This document shows, piece after piece, positions 1 through 7,815 of a DNA stretch of 33,804 nucleotides; position 1 is the stretch's first letter, and each line of letters opens with the position of its first letter. Under the pieces are notes generated by a model that saw only the letters and a list, made by a program, of their open reading frames with translations, searched no databases and was not told the origin of the DNA. This DNA comes from a virus: positions 11,271-45,074 of IMG/VR virus record IMGVR_UViG_3300030102_003773. The stretch is one strand, 5' to 3'. The translations under genes were made by a program, and so were the position numbers.

Positions 1-2612
1 ACACCTTGATAAGCTATTTCTTGATTATAATATCCATGTGATATATACTTCATTGCATAATCTTGGAAACCAATAAGATTCATAATTAAATCAATAATCT
101 TATCACCACCTACTGCAACATAATTTAAAAAAGATATTATACCAATAGCTATTGACATAATTGAAGGCACTGATGAAAAATCACTACCATTATATACAAC
201 CTCTCTTCTTGGTCCTAAATGACCTGCTGCTAATGCTGACGCTGCAAGTTCTACTTGTTGATAGATAGGAGTACCTATTGTTCTCGCTAATTTACCTGCA
301 CCAAATATAGCAGCTATATCTACAGCAGTATTAAAAGCTAAATCTGCAGCTGCTCCAATCCAAAGTGAACCAGATGATACACCAACGTTAGCAGCACCTT
401 GTGCTGTACCAGGACCAATAAATGGTGACATATGTGTACCAGATCCAACAGCATAAGCACCAAATTCACCAATAACATTTGAACGCATGGTATCAACTTT
501 ATAATCTCTTTTACCACGCATTTCACTTAATGCATAACCAACACCTATTAATGCAGCAATTGTTGCTGCTCTATTTTTTAATAGTTTTGCTTTAGGATGA
601 TCTTCAGATTTTTTAAATCTACCTATTACATTAGCACCAGCAACTTTATAAATTTTAACTTCAGTAGGATTTAAATATAACTTAGAAAAATTTAATTCAG
701 GTGAATGAAAAGTATATGCTCTTGCATCAATTGCTGCTAATCCTCTTCCATCTGCTTGTGGCATATTACCTCTATGCCAGTTATTTTCTACAAAATCTCC
801 ATTACCAGTAAGTTGTGCATACCAAGGTAATTGACTATTTGCATTAGAATTTCTACCAACTAAATAAGGATCAGTTCTTAAATCATTAAAAGGATAATTG
901 GGCATTAAACCAGTACCAGTTGCTTGTGAATTTGCATTAGTATTTCCTTGACCTGCATCAGTACCATCATTTTGAGTTCTTCTGAACCTAAACATGTTTT
1001 TAATAATACCTTTGGCTAGAATGGATCTATTACCAGCTCTACTACCAACTAATATTTCATAACCAATAATATTAGGTATTACATTACCATCATTATCTAA
1101 AGGTGCTGCAATATTATCAAATGCAACACCAATAACATTAATAGTTTCATCAACTGTGTTTAATAATGATGTTCCTAAAAAACCAGTACTTTCATCAGGT
1201 ATTTTATGATGTCTAATAGGTAAACCACATAAGTTAGCCCATCTAACAGGATCAGTTGGAGAATATATTTCTGTAGATTCCCAGTAACCCATCTGACCTC
1301 CATTTATAATTGTTCCTCCATCATCTGTTGTTGTACCTATTAATGGTGCAATAAAAGGATCAGCGGGAGATTGTGTAGCAGTATTACCTGCTCTCCATAA
1401 TGGTGAGTTATCAAAATTATTACCTGCACCACCTACAGGAGCTTGATCAGCAGCTGTTGGAGCTCTACCAGGAATATGATATGATTTAGATTTTTCTCCT
1501 GTATTATATACAAATCTTATAAAGAAAGCATATTGCTCATCTCTAAGTAATGTAGGTTTATTACCTCCATTTCTATAATATGCAGCAGGATATGCTGTTG
1601 CTGTCCAATATGTTTGAATATTATTAGCTAATGGTTGATAATTAAAATCAAACTGTTCTGTTGGTTGTGATCTAATTAAATAATCATTAACAACAAACAT
1701 CCCATCAGATTTTTCATATGTTGGAATTCTTCTTTGTAGATCACTAGATAATATTTTTGGTAATTCAGGATTTATATAATCAATATTTATTGATTTTGTT
1801 TCTGTACTATAAATACCTAATTTTGTATTAACAGCTTGACCTTTTATCCTAGATCTAACTACAATACTAATTTGTTCAAATTCTGTATCTAAATTAGAAA
1901 GTTTTATTGTAAGTGATCCTTGTGTATCTTCTCTTGACCAAATTGGTTGTATATTAGAAATACCTAAATAATCTGTAACAGCTCTATCATTTATACAATA
2001 TGCAGCATATACTTGATAACTACCATTTTCTAATAATCCTCCTTGATCTGCTTTTTCTAACTCAATACAAGGTATATCAATTAAAGGTGCTAATCTAATT
2101 CTTTCACAATCTAATTGTAGTGGTTCAGCATTTACATAATTTATACATGTAGATCCAGCTGGTGTATTTGGATCAATTATTTGTACATATGGTATGTTAT
2201 CAATGTTTAATGTTCTAGAAGGATTTAATCCATCATCCCAATATACTTGCCAAGTACAATCAAAGTTTTCTTTAGCCGCACCTATAATTAAATTATCTTT
2301 ATTAAAATTAAGACAAGGATCATTTACTAACATTGTGTATTCACACTTGCTGTCATCAAATAAACCTATTTCACTTAATGTATCATTAGTAGAATATATT
2401 ACCCATTGATCTCCATATAAATGAATACCTCCTATAACAGTATAAGGTATTTCTGCACATCTTAAATTTGCTGGTTCATTACCAACAACACCTAGATCTC
2501 CATCAACAGAATTATTAATTAAATTACGGGCATGATACCAGCTTTGTTTATCAAAATAACTTGAGTCAGTATCTTTATTCATACCTTTAACAAACACATT
2601 AGTGTTTATCAT
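1..2612 (-). CDS. crAss-like muzzle / tail stabilisation protein (P22 gp10-like), C-terminus cut by window edge
   Basis: The frame is open from an ATG at 2612 to the left edge, about 870 codons, with no stop. The N-terminus (MINTNVFVKGMNKDTDSSYF, then residues reading KQSWYHARNLINNS and GDLGVVGNEP) is the characteristic opening of crAss-like tail stabilisation proteins, which form the beta-propeller 'muzzle' closing the short tail. The middle is beta-rich with many Asn/Thr/Gly. The last 200 visible residues become Ala/Gly-rich and hydrophobic, with stretches able to form membrane-active helices. The start is 1 nt after the stop of the preceding ring-type gene, indicating translational coupling. 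The family call is from recognition of the N-terminal pattern and position after the connector genes; the role in sealing the DNA channel is family knowledge. Confidence 0.8.
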   Translation of the reverse strand, partial: MINTNVFVKGMNKDTDSSYFDKQSWYHARNLINNSVDGDLGVVGNEPANLRCAEIPYTVIGGIHLYGDQWVIYSTNDTLSEIGLFDDSKCEYTMLVNDPCLNFNKDNLIIGAAKENFDCTWQVYWDDGLNPSRTLNIDNIPYVQIIDPNTPAGSTCINYVNAEPLQLDCERIRLAPLIDIPCIELEKADQGGLLENGSYQVYAAYCINDRAVTDYLGISNIQPIWSREDTQGSLTIKLSNLDTEFEQISIVVRSRIKGQAVNTKLGIYSTETKSINIDYINPELPKILSSDLQRRIPTYEKSDGMFVVNDYLIRSQPTEQFDFNYQPLANNIQTYWTATAYPAAYYRNGGNKPTLLRDEQYAFFIRFVYNTGEKSKSYHIPGRAPTAADQAPVGGAGNNFDNSPLWRAGNTATQSPADPFIAPLIGTTTDDGGTIINGGQMGYWESTEIYSPTDPVRWANLCGLPIRHHKIPDESTGFLGTSLLNTVDETINVIGVAFDNIAAPLDNDGNVIPNIIGYEILVGSRAGNRSILAKGIIKNMFRFRRTQNDGTDAGQGNTNANSQATGTGLMPNYPFNDLRTDPYLVGRNSNANSQLPWYAQLTGNGDFVENNWHRGNMPQADGRGLAAIDARAYTFHSPELNFSKLYLNPTEVKIYKVAGANVIGRFKKSEDHPKAKLLKNRAATIAALIGVGYALSEMRGKRDYKVDTMRSNVIGEFGAYAVGSGTHMSPFIGPGTAQGAANVGVSSGSLWIGAAADLAFNTAVDIAAIFGAGKLARTIGTPIYQQVELAASALAAGHLGPRREVVYNGSDFSSVPSIMSIAIGIISFLNYVAVGGDKIIDLIMNLIGFQDYAMKYISHGYYNQEIAYQG

Positions 2613-2613
2613 A

Positions 2614-3510
2614 TCAGTCTTTTGAGCTGGCGTCTTTTTTCTGCCTGTAATACTTGTTATACTGTGCTTTTCTATTAACTTCCCATATTTTTCTATACTC
2701 TTCAAAGTTTGGAGTATTAACAAAACCTAAAGCATTGTTTCTAGCAGCACGTAACCTTTGTTCAATCAATTGAGATTGATTAACTACATTTTCACCAGCA
2801 AATATCATATTTTCTAATATTCGTGATTTTAATGCATACTCATAATATTCATTACAATAAGGATGATCTAAAGTTAAAAGATTACCACCTTCATCCTCTA
2901 ACGTAGCTTGATAATTTAAAAATATTTTACCTGATTTAAAATTAGTTAAAATAAAACCATCTTTTAATTCAGCAAAATCTACAGCATTTACACCAAGGTT
3001 AGGACATTCTGTTGTACAATATGCACCAGAAGTATCAGCAATTCTTAAAGGTATAAATGTATTAAATTCTCTATATGTATTTTCTCCTACTCTTTGTACA
3101 ACAATATAATCTTTTGAACTGTCATCTTTACATGGTTTTACTACACAAACATCTTTACATGTTTGACCATCTTCACAAGGAGCTGTAAAACCAGGCTCAG
3201 GAGTATAAGTAGTAGGATGTGTTTCTGTAGTAGTACCTGATGGAGTAGTTGTATTAATTCTATATTTACCACAAATAGCAGCAAAGTTTAATGTTTGAAA
3301 ATCTGATGGTAATTGTCCTTTATTATTTTCTATATCTATTACAGCACTATTTGTTCTGTTAATACGTAAACCAAGATCATAGTTAACTCTAATAGCAACT
3401 TTAATTAATTGTTGAGGTTCTATCATTCCCTCTAAATTATATGTATTAAAGTCTACTTTAACTGATTCTAACAATTCATCAAATGTTCTATATTTATGTG
3501 ATACGCTCAT
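2614..3510 (-). CDS. Tail ring / connector-type virion protein
   Basis: A 298-residue protein with a helical N-terminal half (TFDELLESVKVDFNTYNLEG, then a segment QQLIKVAIRVNYDLGLRIN) followed by a proline/threonine-rich insertion at about residues 87-105 and a cysteine pair cluster at about 110-130. The C-terminal part is helical (SRILENMIFAGENVVNQ) and basic. It starts in a TAATG overlap with the upstream 223-residue gene and ends 1 nt before the muzzle gene. In crAss-like phages this position holds one of the stacked ring proteins between portal and muzzle. I infer a ring or adaptor role from position and architecture; no catalytic motif is visible. Which ring of the known tail it corresponds to cannot be decided without a profile search. 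Confidence 0.65.
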   Translation of the reverse strand: MSVSHKYRTFDELLESVKVDFNTYNLEGMIEPQQLIKVAIRVNYDLGLRINRTNSAVIDIENNKGQLPSDFQTLNFAAICGKYRINTTTPSGTTTETHPTTYTPEPGFTAPCEDGQTCKDVCVVKPCKDDSSKDYIVVQRVGENTYREFNTFIPLRIADTSGAYCTTECPNLGVNAVDFAELKDGFILTNFKSGKIFLNYQATLEDEGGNLLTLDHPYCNEYYEYALKSRILENMIFAGENVVNQSQLIEQRLRAARNNALGFVNTPNFEEYRKIWEVNRKAQYNKYYRQKKDASSKD

Positions 3511-4181
3511 TATCTATTTACATTTTTATTATTATTACCATCTTCTGCTGGAACTTTCATAGTATTCATAGCAGTATTAAATATTTGATTTTCTATTTCT
3601 GTAAATAAAAATTCAGGTATGTATAGGTTTTGTAAATATCTTGGTACACAGTCGTCATCTGTATCACATGTCCATTTTGCTATATCTTCTTCAAATACTC
3701 CTTCTAATTTTATTGCATCCCATGATACATTAGGTAAATATAAATACCCATCTAAAAACCAAAAGTATTTTGTTTTATTATATTTAAATGTTTTTGTTTT
3801 AGACATTGAAGTGTATGTACCAGGTTGAGTTGGTTGTACTTCAACAGAACCATCTATTGAACTAACCGTTCTAATTAATGGTCCCCAATACCCTTGCATA
3901 AATGTAGGTAATTTTTTTTCTGTTCTTTTAATAGTACACCCACTACTTAATCCTACACAATTTGCTTCTATTTTATCTACTTCAATTAAACTAACATATT
4001 TAAGCTCTTGCCAAACACTATTAAACTTCATTAGTTTATTAGCATTATCTTGCCTACGCATAAACATCTGAGCATATTTTTTAATTAAGCTATAAATATA
4101 TCTGTCTGTTGTAAAAGCATCTTGACTACCAGCTTTTATTTGACCACGTATTCTAGATATTGCTTCACCTATTGTTGTCAT
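3510..4181 (-). CDS. Tail ring / connector-type virion protein
   Basis: A 223-residue protein. It opens with a helical segment (TTIGEAISRIRGQIKAGSQD, then YIYSLIKKYAQMFMRR) and continues with a beta-rich core containing aromatic runs (KYFWFLDGYLYLPNVSWD) and a helical C-terminus ending in an Asn/Lys-rich tail. The plan, an N-terminal helical hairpin then a beta insertion then a C-terminal helix, recalls head-completion/adaptor proteins of podoviruses. It is 2 nt after the 173-residue gene and shares one base with the following 298-residue gene, so the three are co-translated. Role is inferred from location immediately upstream of the muzzle gene. Confidence 0.62.
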   Translation of the reverse strand: MTTIGEAISRIRGQIKAGSQDAFTTDRYIYSLIKKYAQMFMRRQDNANKLMKFNSVWQELKYVSLIEVDKIEANCVGLSSGCTIKRTEKKLPTFMQGYWGPLIRTVSSIDGSVEVQPTQPGTYTSMSKTKTFKYNKTKYFWFLDGYLYLPNVSWDAIKLEGVFEEDIAKWTCDTDDDCVPRYLQNLYIPEFLFTEIENQIFNTAMNTMKVPAEDGNNNKNVNR

Positions 4182-4183
4182 AA

Positions 4184-4705
4184 TTATTTATCTTTTTTAT
4201 ACATATCAGCAACTCTAAACTTATTAGGAACAGAAATATACTTTTGCCACTGAGCAGGATATACTGATGCAACAGCTCTTTTAAACTGTCTTACAGCATT
4301 AAATTGCCATAACTCTCTAGTTTTAAATTTATACCTAGGAGAATAATTAGTGTAAAATATTTTTCCAATGTTTCCATTTGTTTCCCAATTCTTGTTTTGT
4401 ATTACTTTACCATATTGCTTTGATAATGCATAATCTATGTTAATTTTTTTTGTTGGAGGGCATGATCCTATAAAAAGGTATCCTAATGATTCAGGAAGTT
4501 CTATACCATTTCTATTATTGATAACACCATTCCAAATTTTACCGTTAAATGATTTTATAACTTTATTTAATTTACTGTTATTAACAGATGAATACATTGG
4601 ATACTTTTCTTTAAATTTTTCAAATGTTTCACTATTTAATAAACTTAAAACCTTTTCTCTATATCTAGGTTTGTTTAAATCAGGATTTTTAAAGTTACTA
4701 ATCAT
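4184..4705 (-). CDS. Conserved phage protein of unknown function (LPESLGYLFIG family)
   Basis: A 173-residue basic protein. Visible landmarks are an N-terminal region with RYREKVLSLLNSETFEKFKE, a central segment NRNGIELPESLGYLFIGSCP, and a basic C-terminal part with ELWQFNAVRQFKRAV. I recall proteins with this 'GIELPESLGYLFIG' centre in other large Bacteroidota phages, but know no function and see no catalytic motif. It heads a tightly coupled set with two ring-type proteins and the muzzle protein. The start is preceded by a perfect copy of the TTTGTAWATT-N4-AYGTA motif, whose last base lies 6 nt before the ATG. It might be a morphogenesis factor, a small DNA/RNA-binding protein or a minor virion component; sequence alone does not decide. 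Confidence 0.6.
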   Translation of the reverse strand: MISNFKNPDLNKPRYREKVLSLLNSETFEKFKEKYPMYSSVNNSKLNKVIKSFNGKIWNGVINNRNGIELPESLGYLFIGSCPPTKKINIDYALSKQYGKVIQNKNWETNGNIGKIFYTNYSPRYKFKTRELWQFNAVRQFKRAVASVYPAQWQKYISVPNKFRVADMYKKDK

Positions 4706-4711
4706 ATCTCT

Positions 4712-4730
4712 TACGTATATAATTTACAAA
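4712..4730 (-). promoter_or_regulatory. Motif TTTGTAWATT-N4-AYGTA, copy E (TTTGTAAATTATATACGTA)
   Basis: Exact match on the coding strand in the gap between the phosphoesterase stop region and the 173-residue gene. It ends 6 nt before the ATG at 4705. If this is a promoter whose start site lies inside or after the motif, the transcript would be nearly leaderless. See copies A, C and D; function is inferred from recurrence. Confidence 0.5.
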
Positions 4731-4750
4731 AAAATGAGGATAAATAAAAG

Positions 4751-5932
4751 TTATTCAGGAGAATATGTTAATTCACATATTTCTCCTTTTGTTGGACTAT
4801 GTATAGATAATACACCAGATCTCCTTGATCCAACAAATTTATTGTGATAATGATAATAATCTGTGCGTGATAAACTAGGTAATATTTTTAACATAAAACC
4901 TGTGTTTTCATGTGCAGTTATATATTCTATTTTTTTCTTGTGATGATAATGTCCTGTATATAAAGTTCTAAATAATGTTTTACCCCATTCTCTTGGGTAT
5001 TCCATAGAATACAACATTAAAGAATTTTTAGTATTTACATCACCATGTTCAAATGCAAAAAAGTTATCTCCATATACAAATACTTTTCTCTCAAGATAAA
5101 CTACATCCCATTCAATATTTGGATCATCAAAACATTTAGATAGACCATGTGCTAAATGAAAAGAAGATAATCTATCATGATTACCTGGTATATAAACTAC
5201 TTGTAAAATATCACAAAATTGTTTTATATAATTTATACTCCACTGTATAGCATCAAAAGCTTGTTTATAAGCTTCTGTAGCAGTCATACAATTATCTAAT
5301 GGTGTACCACTAGTAGTACTACCATTCCATGTATCCATGTTTATAAGATCTCCTCCTACTACATAGTATATCTTTTCTAAATGATGAGAACTTGTAGCTC
5401 TTTCAACTAAATCAATAATTGTTTCTTCAAAACATTGATCAATAGTTTCATTTCCTTCTTTACCAAAATGTATATCTTGTAATGACAAAACTCCAGCTGT
5501 CTTTACTTTACCTGGAGTTTTAATTCTTTTTACGGGTTTAAATTTTTTAGGCTTAAATCCTTTTAATAATTCAGCTACATTATCAACTTCATTATCTTTA
5601 ATTTTAGTAACCATTGCAGATACACGCCAATGATCACCCATTTGTTTGTTCCAATAACTAGAAAGTTTCCATTGTGTAATATCAATGTTTAACATTTCAA
5701 TTATTTCTTCAGGTGATTTTGGTTCAGAAGAACTTATTGTCTCCATTTTTGCTTCACCTTTTTCTAAATTATACTCATAAGATGAGTTGCTATTTTCTAA
5801 TAACTCTGTAGATTTAACCCAAGATTTTAATAGTTCATAATCTTCAATAGTTACTCCTAGTTTATCAGCACAATACTCTGATGTCTTTTTCCATTTAAAT
5901 GATCCTTTAATTTTGTCTATAAATGATTCCAT
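4751..5932 (-). CDS. Calcineurin-like metallophosphoesterase with N-terminal extension
   Basis: 393 residues. The phosphoesterase core shows all five metal-binding blocks in order: DIH at 153-155, GGDLIN from 193, GNHD at 250-253, EHGD at 295-298 and GHYHH from 327. These coordinate two metal ions in the Mre11/SbcD/calcineurin superfamily, so the enzyme is expected to be active. The first 130 residues are not catalytic; residues about 15-45 (CADKLGVTIEDYELLKSW) look like a small helix-turn-helix, and residues 90-110 contain a WxxSSYWNKQxGDxW pattern that I have seen before phage calcineurin-like domains. The substrate is unknown: DNA ends, nucleotides or protein phosphates are all possible. 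It sits, unusually, inside the tail gene block between tail fibre-type genes and ring genes. A terminator and a promoter-like region precede it. Confidence 0.88.
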   Translation of the reverse strand: MESFIDKIKGSFKWKKTSEYCADKLGVTIEDYELLKSWVKSTELLENSNSSYEYNLEKGEAKMETISSSEPKSPEEIIEMLNIDITQWKLSSYWNKQMGDHWRVSAMVTKIKDNEVDNVAELLKGFKPKKFKPVKRIKTPGKVKTAGVLSLQDIHFGKEGNETIDQCFEETIIDLVERATSSHHLEKIYYVVGGDLINMDTWNGSTTSGTPLDNCMTATEAYKQAFDAIQWSINYIKQFCDILQVVYIPGNHDRLSSFHLAHGLSKCFDDPNIEWDVVYLERKVFVYGDNFFAFEHGDVNTKNSLMLYSMEYPREWGKTLFRTLYTGHYHHKKKIEYITAHENTGFMLKILPSLSRTDYYHYHNKFVGSRRSGVLSIHSPTKGEICELTYSPE

Positions 5933-5952
5933 AAATTATTAAGTTTTGTTTG

Positions 5953-5978
5953 CAAATATATAAAAATTTTAGTACGTA
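5953..5978 (-). promoter_or_regulatory. Promoter-like region upstream of the phosphoesterase gene
   Basis: On the coding strand TATATTTG (5960 to 5953) fits the Bacteroidota -7 element TAnnTTTG, 20 nt before the ATG at 5932, but no TTG -33 element lies at the expected spacing. Just upstream, TTATATACGTA (ending at 5973) equals the 3' half of the recurrent TTTGTAWATT-N4-AYGTA motif and abuts the terminator U-tract. A terminator followed at once by a start signal is logical here, but neither element is complete. Confidence 0.35.
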
Positions 5979-5980
5979 TA

Positions 5981-6015
5981 TAAAAAAAGAGACCCGGTGT
6001 TAACCCCAGGTCTCT
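5981..6015 (-). terminator. Rho-independent terminator after the tail gene block
   Basis: An inverted repeat pairs 5988-5997 with 6006-6015 (AGAGACC/GGTCTCT core, 10 bp with one mismatch, 8-nt loop). On the minus strand the stem is followed by seven T residues (5987 to 5981). It lies 55 nt after the stop of the 180-residue fibronectin-domain gene and before the phosphoesterase gene, so it ends the tail-protein transcript. Confidence 0.85.
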
Positions 6016-6069
6016 GACAATTAAGTTTAGGAAAACCAATATAAAACCCTCACTTTCTTGTTTTTATTA

Positions 6070-6612
6070 TTATGCAGCTAATGTACTTCCAGTTAATATG
6101 ACTGAAGAGCATGATCCATTTACAACTCTAAATTGATATGCTGAATTAGCTGTTAAATTAGTTATTATGTGTGATGTTGTAGAACTTGTTAATCCAGATG
6201 CAGCAGTTGTCCATCCACCTGATGTTGGTATTTTATATTGTACATCAACAGTATCTGTTGATGGAACACCTGACCATTCTACTTCAACACTTGTTGTTGT
6301 TATATCTCCTAATGAAACTAATTGTGGAGCTGTAGTAACACATGCTGCATTTGTCATAAATAAAACTATTCTTTGTAAAATTCTATCTAATCTTTCACCT
6401 TGTGCAATTTGTAATATTTCACCACCTAATGATGCTTCAAATGTTGCTGCACAATATGATATACATGCTGCACACATTATTTCATCACAAGATTCAGCAC
6501 CATCTTTTCTACAATCAGTATATGTACATGGCATTGTTTGAGATGTATCAGCACATCCACATGCTAAGTGATTGCAGTCAGTTGAAGTATCATTACAGTT
6601 ATTACAAGCCAT
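6070..6612 (-). CDS. Cysteine-rich tail protein with C-terminal fibronectin type III domain
   Basis: 180 residues in two parts. Residues 1-60 contain 13 or so cysteines in CxxC, CxC and single arrangements (opening MACNNCNDTSTDCNHLACGC). Residues 55-90 form an amphipathic segment (GGEILQIAQGERLDRILQRI). Residues about 95-178 are a fibronectin III domain: APQLVSLGDITTTSVEVEWS, then VQYKIPTSGGW, the LTANSAYQFRV strand and the closing NGSCSSV. FN3 domains are common carbohydrate- or surface-contacting add-ons in tail proteins. It starts 23 nt after the 378-residue tail protein and ends before a strong terminator, so it closes that transcript. A tail-tip or fibre accessory role is inferred from the domain and context. 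Confidence 0.72.
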   Translation of the reverse strand: MACNNCNDTSTDCNHLACGCADTSQTMPCTYTDCRKDGAESCDEIMCAACISYCAATFEASLGGEILQIAQGERLDRILQRIVLFMTNAACVTTAPQLVSLGDITTTSVEVEWSGVPSTDTVDVQYKIPTSGGWTTAASGLTSSTTSHIITNLTANSAYQFRVVNGSCSSVILTGSTLAA

Positions 6613-6635
6613 TTTTTTAATTTTTTTTATTTACC

Positions 6636-7772
6636 TTATTCACCACAACTTGATTTTTGATCTCTCCAGTGCGGTGCTACAACATTATATTGTGCCACAG
6701 GTCCTCCTGCACATAATGCATACCATTGATTATTTACAAGCTCTGTTGCAGAACTAGGATTATAAGGACTAGTATATGCTTTACATGTAGTATCAAATTG
6801 TACACCTGACACATTCCAAATATCTAAACAATTACTTGCTGTACCAGCATTAGTTGCTGCAACTGAACATGATGATCCTGGTGCATAAAATGAATTTATA
6901 CCACCCATTCTAGTTATTTGTGTATTTGCACAACAGTTATCTTGAATATGTTTTACTGCTTTTCTTAAGTCGTCAATAGCTAACCAAGTATTATATGTTG
7001 AATCACCTAGTGTAGCCGGACTTGTTTTTAATGTCTTTCTATACCCTTCATTACTTACTGGTGTTGCTAAATCAGAAGGTTCTGTATTTACACCAGTTGA
7101 CATATTAGAAGGAGTACCTGTTGTACCTCTTAAAGTTACAAATTGAGAATCTATAGCTTGTACAACTGTTTCTATTGGTAACAACTGACCTTTAGTTGCT
7201 GAACCACTAGAATACATTCTTGGATTAGCTTCACCTGTTGGTTGAGATTCTAGTGCAGCTACTCTTTGTGTTAGAGCTTGAGAATTATTATTAGTAGTAG
7301 TGTTTGTATTAGACTGATCACATATAAATTGTGAAACTACATCTATCCAATCATCAAGATTACCGCCTTGTGTAAAACCTGTAGCTTCTCTAAAACAACC
7401 AGGTGTTGTAACAGCACATTTAAATACTTCACCACAACTAAATGCACTACCACCACCACCTGAAGAAGAACCACCACCGCCTTGATTTAAAACAATGTTG
7501 GTTATCATTAACTGAATAAGTTCTTCTAAATTAGTAGCAGGACCTCCAGATAATTGTGACTGATCAATATTTGCTATATTAAATGATGAACCACCTCCAT
7601 TTTGTATTAATGTTTGAAGTAATTGAAGTTCAGTACATAATGCAGCAATTACAGTACTAATTGTATCTCCTGTACATATTTCTACACAAGGTAAATCTGG
7701 TCCTTGCCAAATTACACAGTTAGATGATATAGGATCACAGTTAGTTAAATTATTTGAGTTAGTTGGTATCAT
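6636..7772 (-). CDS. Tail fibre/appendage protein, cysteine-rich with glycine linker
   Basis: 378 residues. The N-terminus reads NCDPISSNCVIWQGPDLPC and continues with a helix TISTVIAALCTELQLLQTLI; I recognise this opening from structural proteins of Cellulophaga and other flavobacterial phages. A Gly/Ser linker (GGGGSSSGGGGS) lies at about residues 97-108, followed by a compact cysteine-containing helical domain (EVFKCAVTTPGCF to VVSQFICDQ). After a short coiled-coil-like stretch (NNNSQALTQRVAALESQ) comes a C-terminal domain with further cysteines. The plan resembles trimeric fibre proteins. It follows the giant adhesin-like gene by 43 nt, in which a perfect copy of the recurrent promoter-like motif sits. 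Virion location and fibre role are inferred. Confidence 0.68.
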   Translation of the reverse strand: MIPTNSNNLTNCDPISSNCVIWQGPDLPCVEICTGDTISTVIAALCTELQLLQTLIQNGGGSSFNIANIDQSQLSGGPATNLEELIQLMITNIVLNQGGGGSSSGGGGSAFSCGEVFKCAVTTPGCFREATGFTQGGNLDDWIDVVSQFICDQSNTNTTTNNNSQALTQRVAALESQPTGEANPRMYSSGSATKGQLLPIETVVQAIDSQFVTLRGTTGTPSNMSTGVNTEPSDLATPVSNEGYRKTLKTSPATLGDSTYNTWLAIDDLRKAVKHIQDNCCANTQITRMGGINSFYAPGSSCSVAATNAGTASNCLDIWNVSGVQFDTTCKAYTSPYNPSSATELVNNQWYALCAGGPVAQYNVVAPHWRDQKSSCGE

Positions 7773-7782
7773 ATCTTTATTC

Positions 7783-7801
7783 TACATTAATAATATACAA
7801 A
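7783..7801 (-). promoter_or_regulatory. Motif TTTGTAWATT-N4-AYGTA, copy A (TTTGTATATTATTAATGTA)
   Basis: Exact match on the coding strand between the 1802-residue gene (stop at 7816) and the 378-residue tail gene. It ends 10 nt before the ATG at 7772. No terminator separates the two genes, so the motif would add transcription rather than restart it. Confidence 0.5.
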
Positions 7802-7815
7802 TTATTTTAATTTTA

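Noticed and set aside
4437-4847. Plus-strand ORFs such as this one and those at 19826-20302, 6167-6541 and 13141-13374
   Set aside because: They are antisense to well-supported minus-strand genes, have Leu/Phe/Ser-rich nonsense composition, and lack spacing or motifs of real genes.
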